Part shown: positions 24,335-32,007 of the stretch, piece by piece | How positions within the stretch are numbered: position 1 is the stretch's first letter | How the letters are laid out: each line of letters starts with the position of its first letter | DNA from: Pontiella desulfatans | Lineage (GTDB): Bacteria > Verrucomicrobiota > Kiritimatiellia > Kiritimatiellales > Pontiellaceae | DNA length: 64,000 nt | Direction of reading: 5' to 3' | NCBI RefSeq assembly: GCF_900890425.1 | Contig: NZ_CAAHFG010000003.1 | Span: 62,001 to 126,000, forward strand | Made by a program: the position numbers and the translations under genes | The notes under the pieces: generated by a model | What the model saw: only the letters and a program-made list of their open reading frames with translations | Database searches by the model: none | What the model was told of the DNA's origin: nothing

Positions 24335-25759
24335 CTAGAGGTTGACGCCGGAGCCCTGCATCTGGCTTTTGTTGCCCCAGATGATCTGCCAGGGATCGTT
24401 GGTGCCGGTCTGGAAGGCCTGCATCTTTTTTTTCATGGCCTGAAGCTGTTTGGCGTGGGCCGGGTCGGTGGCGAGGTTGTTGCTCTCTTCGGGATCGGCC
24501 TTGAGGTCGTAGAGTTCGAACTCGGCGCGGTAGAGATAGTCCTGCACCTTGCGATGGCCAAAATATTCGCCCTTGTTGCGGTAGACGCTCTGCCAGGTGG
24601 AGGCGGCCCACAGGTCTGAGGCAAACGGATATTTCAACCCGAAGGCCATGTTCCAGATCAGCTTCAGGTCACCTTCGCGGACAACGCGCATCGGGTAGTA
24701 CATGGTCAGTTCATGGAAGTTATGTGCGGCATACACCGTGTTCCAATCCCTGGAATTTTCCTTTCCAAGGATTGGAAGGAACGACCGACCGTGGAAGTCG
24801 CTCTTGTTGTAACCGATACCGGCGAAGTCGAGAATGGTCGGCGCGAGGTCGACCCACGAAACCATGGAGTTGTTGACGGTTCCCTTGAAGTCGGTGCGCG
24901 GATCCTTGACGATGCAGGGCAGCTTGATGCCCGGTTCGTAGACGGTGGTCTTTGCGCCCGGGAAGGCGATGCCGTTGTCGGAGATGTAGATGATGATGGT
25001 GTTTTCGACCTTGCCTGCCTTGGCGAGAAGCTCCAGCAGTTTGCCGAGCCCCTGGTCGATGCGCGAGACGGACTGGTAGTATTGCGCCATCTCTTCGCGG
25101 CATTCCCTGGTGTCGGGCAGGAACGAAGGAACCAGCACGTCGTTCGGGTCGTACTTCACAATGGTCTCGCCTGGATAGGGCTCCGTCTTGTTGCCGAAGG
25201 AGTTTGGCGCGTCCCACGGATCGGGCGTGAAGGGGTGGCCGCGGTGCGGGTCGTCGGGGCAGAAGTAGAGGAAGAAGGGTTTGGCCTGGTTGAGGGTCGG
25301 TTCGCAGGTTGCGGCCATCTCGATCGTTGAACGCGGATCGCATTTGTAACGGACGTTGAAGCGATAGACCGATTCCGGCGCCACGTGGTATTTGCCGATC
25401 TGCGCGGTGTGGTAGCCGGCGTCCTCCAGCATGACCGGCAGCGACTTGACGGTGTCGAACGTGCTGAAGTGGTGGTAGTCGTGCACGTGGCCGTAGGAAC
25501 CGGTGGCGTGGCCAAACTTGCCGGTCAGGATCACGGAACGGCTCGCCGCGCAGCTGGCGCTGGTGCAATAGGCCTGTGTGAAGCGCACCCCTTCGGCGGC
25601 GAGTTTGTCCATGTTCGGCGTTTGGATGACGGAGTTGCCGTAGCACCCGAGCGCATCCAGCCCATGGTCGTCGGTGACGAACAGGATGATGTTGGGTTTG
25701 TTTGCATGGGCAATGGATGCCGACAACAGGCAGATGAGTGTGAATAGAATACGTTTCAT
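24335..25759 (-). CDS. Secreted sulfatase, C-A-A-S-R type
   Basis: 474 residues with signal peptide (MKRILFTLICLLSASIAHA). FVTDDHGLDALGCYG carries the Asp pair; SCAASRSVILTGKFGH is the signature with Cys70 and Ala in place of Pro; ISDNGIAFPGAKTTVYEPG is the second metal site. This C-x-A-S-R variant is found in heparan-N-sulfatase-like S1 enzymes. No lysine tail. Downstream of the 25772 gene by 12 bp on the minus strand, so co-transcribed with it. Two dispersed palindromes lie inside the gene. Substrate unproven; sulfated amino sugar or glycan is likely given the neighbourhood. Confidence 0.9.
   Translation of the reverse strand: MKRILFTLICLLSASIAHANKPNIILFVTDDHGLDALGCYGNSVIQTPNMDKLAAEGVRFTQAYCTSASCAASRSVILTGKFGHATGSYGHVHDYHHFSTFDTVKSLPVMLEDAGYHTAQIGKYHVAPESVYRFNVRYKCDPRSTIEMAATCEPTLNQAKPFFLYFCPDDPHRGHPFTPDPWDAPNSFGNKTEPYPGETIVKYDPNDVLVPSFLPDTRECREEMAQYYQSVSRIDQGLGKLLELLAKAGKVENTIIIYISDNGIAFPGAKTTVYEPGIKLPCIVKDPRTDFKGTVNNSMVSWVDLAPTILDFAGIGYNKSDFHGRSFLPILGKENSRDWNTVYAAHNFHELTMYYPMRVVREGDLKLIWNMAFGLKYPFASDLWAASTWQSVYRNKGEYFGHRKVQDYLYRAEFELYDLKADPEESNNLATDPAHAKQLQAMKKKMQAFQTGTNDPWQIIWGNKSQMQGSGVNL
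24741..24755. repeat. Dispersed 15-bp palindrome, copy 4
   Basis: TTCCAATCCCTGGAA within the sulfatase gene, seven bases from the next copy. Confidence 0.5.
24763..24777. repeat. Dispersed 15-bp palindrome, copy 5
   Basis: TTCCAAGGATTGGAA within the sulfatase gene. With copy 4 it forms a tandem pair coding for a surface-loop region (PILGKENSRDW). Confidence 0.55.
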
Positions 25760-25771
25760 TAGATTTTCCCC

Positions 25772-27154
25772 CTACTGAACTCCGGAATACTTTTCGACGC
25801 CCATTTCCTTTTCCCAGCCAACGAGGAAAGCTTTCAGCTCCGCGACCTTTTCGGGGTTGGCTTGGGCGACGTCGTTCGTTTCGCCTTTGTCCTGCGCAAT
25901 GTTATAGAGCTTAAGCGCGCCGCTTCGGTAGGCCAGCAGCTTCCAATCGCCTTCGCGCACCGAGGCGTAGAGGTCTTCGTAGGCGCGGTAGCCCACGATC
26001 GGCTCAGGGCGCTTGAGCTCGCTGTTGTTGCGGATGGTTCCCACCAGCGAGATGCCGTCGAGGTCGTTGAACTTCGAAGGATCCCCGCCCGCGATTTCCA
26101 CGAGGGTGGGGAAGAGGTCGGTCGACTGCACGATGCTGTGGTTGACCGCACCCGGTTGGGCGACGCCCGGCCAGTTGAAAACAAACGGGACGCGCGCGCC
26201 GCCTTCATAAAGGGTGTCGGACTTTTTTCCGCCGTGGAAGGGCGGATTGTCGAACGCGCCGCCCTGGTCGGAGAGCAGGATGATGATCGTCTCGTCGGCA
26301 ATGCCTTTTTTCTCCAAAGCCTGTCGGACGCGGCCAACGGATTCGTCGAGCGATTTCACCATGGCCGCATAATGGGCATAGGGGCCTTCGAGTCCCTTGG
26401 CCTTGAAGTGTTCCACATAGTCGGCGCGGCCATCGAACGGGCCGTGGACGGTGTAATACCACAAGGAAACCATGAACGGCTGTTCCTTGTCGTAGCCTTC
26501 GATGAATTCGACGGTTTCGTCGGTCAGCTTGTCGGTGAGGTACTGTTCTTTTTCATCTTTATACACATCCGAGTTTTTGAAGTAGGGCGGATTGTAGCCG
26601 TGCGGATGGCCAAAGTTGCCGGTGCCGATCTGCTTGTCCCAACCCTGCTTGTCGGGATGGTAGGGCTCGTGGCCGAGGTGCCATTTCCCGACGAAGAGGT
26701 TGTAGTAGCCCAGCTCCTTCAGCGCCTCGGCATACGTGGTGTGCTCCAGCGGAAGCCAGTTTTTGACCGGGAACTGGGCCGGGTCTTTTTCCCATAGACT
26801 GTATTCCTGTTCGGTGCGTCCAAATTGGTCGAACTCCGGATGCTGGCGCGACCCGGTCGGGATGTGGCGCACGATCTCCAAGCGCGCCGGATGTTTGCCG
26901 GTCACCAGCGTGCTGCGGCTCGGGCTGCAGGTCGGGCAGGCGATGTAGGCCTGGCGGAAGTCGACCCCTTCGCCGACCAGCTTATCGATGTTGGGTGTCT
27001 CGAATACATCGGGCTGGCGGCATCCCATGTCGGCCCAGCCCCAGTCGTCCACGAACAGCAGGACAATGTTGGGCTGCGGTTCGACCGGGCGCGAGCCGGC
27101 GTAGCCTGCGGCAACAAGCAACAGCGAAAGCAGGATGGTGGTTTTCGTTTTCAT
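25772..27154 (-). CDS. Secreted arylsulfatase A-like sulfatase
   Basis: 460 residues from the ATG at 27154 (GGGAG upstream); a start 14 codons earlier would add a non-signal sequence. Signal peptide MKTKTTILLSLLLVAAGYAG. LLFVDDWGWADMGC, CPTCSPSRSTLVTGK with Cys76, GKWHLGHE, LWYYTVHGPF, LLSDQGGAFD and HGGKKSDTLYEGG are all characteristic of arylsulfatase-A-like S1 members. Second metal site is D-Q-G. First gene after the conserved element at 27219, so probably the promoter-proximal gene of a pair with 24335-25759. Confidence 0.92.
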   Translation of the reverse strand: MKTKTTILLSLLLVAAGYAGSRPVEPQPNIVLLFVDDWGWADMGCRQPDVFETPNIDKLVGEGVDFRQAYIACPTCSPSRSTLVTGKHPARLEIVRHIPTGSRQHPEFDQFGRTEQEYSLWEKDPAQFPVKNWLPLEHTTYAEALKELGYYNLFVGKWHLGHEPYHPDKQGWDKQIGTGNFGHPHGYNPPYFKNSDVYKDEKEQYLTDKLTDETVEFIEGYDKEQPFMVSLWYYTVHGPFDGRADYVEHFKAKGLEGPYAHYAAMVKSLDESVGRVRQALEKKGIADETIIILLSDQGGAFDNPPFHGGKKSDTLYEGGARVPFVFNWPGVAQPGAVNHSIVQSTDLFPTLVEIAGGDPSKFNDLDGISLVGTIRNNSELKRPEPIVGYRAYEDLYASVREGDWKLLAYRSGALKLYNIAQDKGETNDVAQANPEKVAELKAFLVGWEKEMGVEKYSGVQ

Positions 27155-27218
27155 GCCTCTCCCAATGTATTTGTTGATAAAAATGCGATGTTCCAAAATA
27201 TCACATTCCCGGAATGCG

Positions 27219-27258
27219 GAAATGGGCTATCGCGCAAAAACCATGCGCGATTTTGCCA
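27219..27258 (-). promoter_or_regulatory. Conserved 40-bp upstream element A with 8-7-8 palindrome
   Basis: On the plus strand it starts GAAATG, contains ATCGCGCA, 7 bases, TGCGCGAT (perfect inverted repeat) and ends TTGCCA. It lies 65 bp upstream of the sulfatase start at 27154. The same 40-bp block, 33 of 40 identical and gap-free, stands 71 bp before the sulfatase at 30404. Confidence 0.6.
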
Positions 27259-27276
27259 GCCCCCGAATCGATTGGG

Positions 27277-27318
27277 TTGTGTAATTCAGATTGTCGAACG
27301 TCAATCTGGATTACACAA
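27277..27318. promoter_or_regulatory. Long inverted repeat between two sulfatase genes
   Basis: Arms of 17 bases beginning TTGTGTAATTCAGATTG and closing CAATCTGGATTACACAA, with one G-T mismatch, around an 8-base loop. No T run follows in either direction, so it is more likely an operator or a processing/Rho-linked hairpin than an intrinsic terminator. It lies 31 bp after the stop of the gene at 27350. Confidence 0.55.
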
Positions 27319-27349
27319 ATGACCGGCTTGCCCGTGCGGGAGCTTTCGC

Positions 27350-28858
27350 CTATTTCTTTTTCTTGTTGGCTGCGGGGTTGCCGGTTTTGTAGCCGAACGG
27401 TTTTCCGCCGTAGGGATAGGCGTCGAAGATGGCGCCGTTGCCGAGGGTGCGCGGATCGCCCTGGGCGGTGAGTTTCTTTTCCATGCGGTCGCGGAGCTGT
27501 TTTTTCAGCGCGGCATATTCCGGATTTCCGGCCAGGTTGACCATGCAGTCGGGATCCTTCTGGATCTGGTAGAGTTCTTCCTCGGGGCGTTTGCCGAAGC
27601 TCATTTCATAGAACGTGTATTCCGGATCGCCGGGTTTGAGGTTGGTCAGGTATGCCTTCGTTGGCGAACCGTCGCAGTTGCGCAGTCCGAACTCCGGGTT
27701 TCCGGCCGGCCAAAGCTCGGGCTTGATGTTGTGGACGTAGAGGAACTCCCTGGTGCGGATGGCGCGGACGGGATAGGCGAGGTCGGTTCCGGTTTCGTCG
27801 GCGCGGCCGGTGTCGTGCCGCTCCTTGCCGAGGAGGACATGGTCGCGCGCCGGATCGATCTGCCCGGACTTGGGCGACTTGAGCAGATCGAGGAAACTCT
27901 TGCCGGTCATCTGCTCGTGCGGCTCCATGCCGACGGCTTCCATGATGGTGGGGGCGAAGTCGGGGAAGTTGACAAAGTCCTCGATCACGCGGCCGGGCTG
28001 GATGACGCCTTTCCAGTAGGCCACCAGGGGTACGTGGAAGCCTTCTTCATAGAGCTGGCCCTTGATGCGAGGGAACGGCATGCCGTGGTCGGAGGTAACG
28101 AGGATCAGCGTGTTGTCGAGCAGGCCGCGCTCCTCCAGCGCCTGGGTCGCCAAGCCGATGTGCCGGTCGAACCATTTCACTTCCACGGCATAGTCGAGGA
28201 TGTCGCCGCGGATGGTTTCGTTGTCGGGATAGAAGGGCGGGACGACCGCGTTTTCCAGTTTCAGGCCCTCCTTCTTCCAGGAATCCTTTTCGTAGAAACG
28301 ATGGGGTTCGGTGGTGCCGAGCCAGAAGCAGAAGGGTTTGTCGGCCGGCTTTTCATCGAGGAAGGCCGCGAAGTTGGCGGCATAGTCGGTGTTGCGGATG
28401 CCTTTGTAGGGTGGCTTGGTTTTGATCTTGTTGTAGGCCGGGCCGGCGGGATTGTGCTCGGTGGCACAGGAGCCCGGGCCCCAGCCCTTGCCGGTGTGGC
28501 CGGTATGGAAGCCGGCATCCATCAGCAGGTGGGGGTAGAACTTGAACTTGGCCGGGAACTTCGGCCAGTGGTTGGTGGCCTCCTCCAGCTGCCAGCTATA
28601 GCGGCCCGTCACGAGGCAGGCGCGGGCCGGGGCGCACTTCGGGTTGCAGTTGTAGGCTTGGCGGAAGAGGGCACCACCTTCGGCCAGGCGGTCGAAGCCC
28701 GGTGTTTCAATCATGGTGCCGCCATAGGCTCCGAAGGTGTTCATCGACGCGTCGTCCGCAATAATGAACAGGATGTTGGGCGGCTGTTCCGCGAAGCTTG
28801 AAACCTGAACCGTGAAACTTGAAAGGGCGACTGCTGCCGCAACAACTAACCTCTGCAT
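27350..28858 (-). CDS. Secreted sulfatase, C-A-P-A-R type
   Basis: 502 residues with signal peptide (MQRLVVAAAVALSSF). FIIADDASMNTFGAYGG has the Asp pair; NPKCAPARACLVTGRYSWQ is the signature with Cys75 and Ala instead of Ser before Arg; GHTGKGWGPG, FWLGTTEPHRFY and VTSDHGMPFPRIKGQLYEEG follow. This is the layout of heparan-N-sulfatase-like S1 enzymes. It ends with NPAANKKKK, a short Lys tail. Downstream of the 28911-30404 gene by 52 bp, so likely one transcript. The Ser-to-Ala change is allowed by the looser maturase consensus C-x-P/A-x-R, but activity is untested. Confidence 0.9.
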   Translation of the reverse strand: MQRLVVAAAVALSSFTVQVSSFAEQPPNILFIIADDASMNTFGAYGGTMIETPGFDRLAEGGALFRQAYNCNPKCAPARACLVTGRYSWQLEEATNHWPKFPAKFKFYPHLLMDAGFHTGHTGKGWGPGSCATEHNPAGPAYNKIKTKPPYKGIRNTDYAANFAAFLDEKPADKPFCFWLGTTEPHRFYEKDSWKKEGLKLENAVVPPFYPDNETIRGDILDYAVEVKWFDRHIGLATQALEERGLLDNTLILVTSDHGMPFPRIKGQLYEEGFHVPLVAYWKGVIQPGRVIEDFVNFPDFAPTIMEAVGMEPHEQMTGKSFLDLLKSPKSGQIDPARDHVLLGKERHDTGRADETGTDLAYPVRAIRTREFLYVHNIKPELWPAGNPEFGLRNCDGSPTKAYLTNLKPGDPEYTFYEMSFGKRPEEELYQIQKDPDCMVNLAGNPEYAALKKQLRDRMEKKLTAQGDPRTLGNGAIFDAYPYGGKPFGYKTGNPAANKKKK

Positions 28859-28910
28859 CTGTTCATTCCCCCAATTGATTTTTCTTACAGGACGATCTGT
28901 GATGGGACTA

Positions 28911-30404
28911 TTACTTCTTTTTCGGAAGGTATTTTTTCCACGACTGCGTTTCCATCAACTCGCCGGCTTCCAGGCGCGCCCACTCATCCGGCGCATTCTC
29001 CTTCACGGCATTGCTGATGGCGACGGATCTCATATTCTGTTCCGGTACGCGTTTGCCGAGGTCTTCGAGCCCCATGTCGCGGTTCCCCGACTGCCAGTCT
29101 TTTTCCAATGCGCGCAATTTTTTCAGCACCTCGGCATATTCCGGGTTGGTGGCGAGATTGTTGAGCTGATCGGGATCCTTCTGCAGATCATAGAGTTCTT
29201 CCGCAGGCTTGGAGTCGGCCATATACAGGGCGGGCAGGCCGGTCAGTTCGCCTTCCTTCTTCAAGGAGCGCATCACCCAGACGGCGGGGCGGTTGAGGTC
29301 GAGGTAGGCCTGGTGGGCATCCCATGGCACCTCGGGCATGTGGTTCTTGATGTAGGAAAACTTTTTGGTGGTGACGGAGCGCGAGCATTCGTCGACCTCG
29401 TCCCAGATATCGCGCGCGGAGCGGACATAGTCGCGGTATTGCGGGTCGGCAACGCCAAAGACCGGCCTGCCGTCGAGGTAGCTGGGCATTTCGGCGCCCG
29501 CCAGCTTCAGGACGGTGGCGGAAATGTCGGTTGTGCAGACGAGTTCGTCGATCACGGTGCCGGGTTCGATGCCCGGGCCCCAGACGATCATTGGAACATG
29601 GATGCCGGTCTCCTGCAGATAGCCCTTGCCGCGCAGGTTGCAGCGACCGTTGTCGGCAATGAAGATGACAAAGGTGTTCTTTTCCAGCCCCGTGTCCTTG
29701 AGGCGCTGCATAATCTGGCCCACTTCGTCGTCCATGTATTCGACGGTGTCGAGGTAGGCCGCCCAGTCGTAGCGGGTTTCCGGGGTGTCCGCGATCCAGG
29801 GCGGCAGCTCGACGGCATCCACCGAAACCGGATGCTTCGATGCCTTGCGGACGGGATTCCACCAATCGCCGCGGTGGGTCACCACGCACTGGATCTGGTT
29901 GAAGAAGGGTTGGTCCTCCGGCCCGAAGCGGTCGAGCTTGTCGAAGATGCCGAAATGCTCGACGCCGTCGTACGGTCCTGTTTCTTCATATTTAAAGTTG
30001 CAGTCGATCTTGCGGCCATTCTTCATGACGAGGTCGCTGCCCAGAATGCAGGTATAGCCCGCGTCGCGCAGGTAGCTGGTGATGGGTTTGTACGGAGCCG
30101 CCAACGGCGTGTCGCGATTGCTGCGGTGGTGGTGCGCGTTAAATGAGGTCTGGTGCGCCCCGACCATCATCGACGAGCGGCTGGGCGAGCAGATCGGGTT
30201 GGCGCAGTAGGCGCGGGTGAAGAGCATGCCTTCCTCGGCCATTCTGTTGAGGTTCGGTGTTTTTACGCCCGCCATGCCATAGCATTCCAAGTCGGTTCCC
30301 ATATCCTCGGCCATGATCCATATCATGTTGGGCTTGGGGGCTTCGGTGGCGTGGGCCGCGCCAGCCATGATGAGGGTTGCCACCAATGCGGTTATGCGTT
30401 TCAT
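28911..30404 (-). CDS. Secreted sulfatase with A-E-D metal motif
   Basis: 497 residues from the ATG at 30404 (GAGGAT upstream), with signal peptide MKRITALVATLIMAGAAHA. IWIMAEDMGTDLECYG has Glu-Asp instead of the common Asp-Asp; NPICSPSRSSMMVGAHQ is the signature with Cys72; NAHHHRS, then FIADNGRCNLRGKGYLQETG. The E-D variant and the G-A-H-Q-T-S sequence are typical of a sulfatase subgroup near heparan N-sulfatase. C-terminus ends KKYLPKKK. First gene of the minus-strand cluster, with conserved element B 71 bp upstream. Confidence 0.9.
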   Translation of the reverse strand: MKRITALVATLIMAGAAHATEAPKPNMIWIMAEDMGTDLECYGMAGVKTPNLNRMAEEGMLFTRAYCANPICSPSRSSMMVGAHQTSFNAHHHRSNRDTPLAAPYKPITSYLRDAGYTCILGSDLVMKNGRKIDCNFKYEETGPYDGVEHFGIFDKLDRFGPEDQPFFNQIQCVVTHRGDWWNPVRKASKHPVSVDAVELPPWIADTPETRYDWAAYLDTVEYMDDEVGQIMQRLKDTGLEKNTFVIFIADNGRCNLRGKGYLQETGIHVPMIVWGPGIEPGTVIDELVCTTDISATVLKLAGAEMPSYLDGRPVFGVADPQYRDYVRSARDIWDEVDECSRSVTTKKFSYIKNHMPEVPWDAHQAYLDLNRPAVWVMRSLKKEGELTGLPALYMADSKPAEELYDLQKDPDQLNNLATNPEYAEVLKKLRALEKDWQSGNRDMGLEDLGKRVPEQNMRSVAISNAVKENAPDEWARLEAGELMETQSWKKYLPKKK

Positions 30405-30474
30405 GTTGTTGATCCTCGGTTTGGTTCCATGGTCTATTTCAAAAACATGGAACATACCAGAACTAGGGCGGCCC

Positions 30475-30514
30475 GAAATGTGCGATTACGTAAAAACCAT
30501 GCTCGATCTTGCCA
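30475..30514 (-). promoter_or_regulatory. Conserved 40-bp upstream element B
   Basis: Same 40-bp block as element A, without gaps: GAAATG at 30475, shared central AAAAACCATGC and end TTGCCA at 30514. The inverted repeat is degenerate here (ATTACGTA against TGCTCGAT), suggesting weaker binding or loss of one half. Confidence 0.55.
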
Positions 30515-31046
30515 CTGGAACCTTCGCCCGTCCAAGGGAGTGGCGCGATGCCGGGGCTGGTGCATGGCGCGTTGCGGATGATGCGGTTCGATAAAATCGA
30601 ACTTTTCTCTGGTATCTCGCGCTGGTTTCGCTATCTTGCCCATCCTTTCGCGTCGGAATGTGGATTGCGGGAGGATGCTTTTTGGTAACTGACTAATCTA
30701 CAGTTGCTTTTGCATCTTCCTCGTTTCTGAAGTGGCTGGCGGTTTGCGCTGATGGGAAGGAACCACGGGATGCCCAGGATGTATTGGGTTTCCGGGGTTG
30801 ATCAAGTAATCACGAATGCACCGGCAATCGGGCGACCGAACCGGATTAGGTTTCGATCTGAAACGCAGGGGCGAGGTTTTTCCCGCAACCGTCTGCGGTT
30901 AAGTGAGAGGCAGTTCGTGGATGACAGGGTTTTCCAATGGTTGGAAGGCCTATGGAACAGGGCGAAATTTATTGAATGTTTCGCTTGCGGTGGTGGAGGT
31001 AGATGTCTACATTCCTCCGCCTGTCTTTTTATAGGAAGGGATATTT
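30515..31046 (+). promoter_or_regulatory. Leader/promoter region of the ribosomal protein cluster
   Basis: About 530 bases with no supported gene; the plus frame at 30752-31198 reads into rpsL out of frame and lacks protein character. A possible promoter is TTGCGG near 30985, 17 bases, TACATT. A dispersed palindrome sits at 30932. GGAAGGGATATTT gives the rpsL ribosome site. Ribosomal control of this leader is likely but not visible as a known structure. Confidence 0.4.
30932..30946. repeat. Dispersed 15-bp palindrome, copy 6
   Basis: TTCCAATGGTTGGAA, intergenic, about 100 bp upstream of rpsL. Confidence 0.55.
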
Positions 31047-31421
31047 ATGCCTACAATCAATCAGTTAGTAAGAAAACCGCGTGCGGCTCAGAAGAAAAAG
31101 AGCAAGTCGCCCGCGCTGGCAACCTGCCCGCAGCGTCGTGGCGTTTGCTTGCTGGTGAAAACCCAGACCCCGAAGAAGCCGAACTCGGCCCTTCGTAAAG
31201 TTGCCCGTGTTCGCCTGACCAACGGTCGTGAAGTCAACGCCTACATCGGCGGTGAAGGCCACAACCTGCAGGAGCACAGCATGGTTCTCGTACGCGGCGG
31301 TCGTGTAAAGGACTTGCCGGGTGTTCGTTATCACATCGTTCGCGGTGCGCTGGACTGTCTCGGAGTAGCCAATCGTAAGCGTGGTCGTTCGAAATATGGT
31401 GCGAAGCGCCCAAAAGCATAA
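31047..31421 (+). CDS. rpsL: 30S ribosomal protein S12
   Basis: 124 residues, full length. [11 protein letters not shown] and [18 protein letters not shown] (here [11 protein letters not shown]) with the conserved loop around the streptomycin-sensitivity Lys, and [19 protein letters not shown], are S12 signatures. S12 sits at the decoding centre. First gene of the str-type cluster; rpsG follows after 11 bp. Confidence 0.98.
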   Translation: MPTINQLVRKPRAAQKKKSKSPALATCPQRRGVCLLVKTQTPKKPNSALRKVARVRLTNGREVNAYIGGEGHNLQEHSMVLVRGGRVKDLPGVRYHIVRGALDCLGVANRKRGRSKYGAKRPKA

Positions 31422-31432
31422 GGATTTAGACT

Positions 31433-31906
31433 ATGGCCAGAAGACATAGAGCAGAAAAACGCGAGCTGATTCCGGATCCGCGCTACAACAGTCCCGTTGT
31501 TGCCTACATGATCAACTGCGTAATGGAACGCGGCAAGAAATCGGTTGCTGCAAAGATTGTATATGGAGCCCTGGAAGATATCCAGGCCCAGCTGAAAGAC
31601 GAAGATCCGGTGCACGTGTTCACTACCGCCATCGAAAACGTCTCTCCGCGTCTGGAAGTGAAGTCCCGCCGTGTTGGTGGTGCCACCTACCAGGTTCCGC
31701 TGGAAGTGAAGCCCAAGCGCCAGATCGCCCTCGCTACCCGCTGGCTGATCGCCTATGCCGGCAACCGCAAAGGCGTACCGATGCGCAAGGCACTGGCGAA
31801 CGAAGTCATCGACGCGTTCAAGGGCCAGGGCGCCGCCATCAAGAAGCGTGACGACACGCACAAGATGGCCCAGGCCAACAAGGCTTTCGCCCACTACCGC
31901 TGGTAA
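31433..31906 (+). CDS. rpsG: 30S ribosomal protein S7
   Basis: 157 residues. Start MARRHRAEKRELIPDPRY, then MERGKKSVAAKIVY, and the beta-hairpin/RNA-binding RRVGGATYQVP. Binds the 3' major domain of 16S rRNA and, in other bacteria, controls its own operon by translational feedback. 101 bp separate it from fusA, containing a hairpin. Confidence 0.98.
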   Translation: MARRHRAEKRELIPDPRYNSPVVAYMINCVMERGKKSVAAKIVYGALEDIQAQLKDEDPVHVFTTAIENVSPRLEVKSRRVGGATYQVPLEVKPKRQIALATRWLIAYAGNRKGVPMRKALANEVIDAFKGQGAAIKKRDDTHKMAQANKAFAHYRW

Positions 31907-31963
31907 GCGGATTTGTGTAGGGAATATAGGAAATCCCCAACGGATGGGGGTCGCCCATTGAAA

Positions 31964-31990
31964 GGAAGGTTCCACGCGGTGGAACCTTCC
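31964..31990 (+). promoter_or_regulatory. Strong hairpin in the rpsG-fusA spacer
   Basis: GGAAGGTTCCAC (31964-31975) and GTGGAACCTTCC (31979-31990) pair over 12 bases with a 3-base loop. It ends 17 bases before the fusA ATG; there is no T run, so it is not a normal terminator. The left arm is also the only Shine-Dalgarno-like purine run near fusA. A translational control element is a possible reading. Confidence 0.5.
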
Positions 31991-32007
31991 GGTTGTTGTA
32001 AAAAGAA

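Noticed and set aside
30752-31198. A 148-residue frame before and over rpsL.
   Set aside because: It overlaps the S12 gene in another frame and has no domain.
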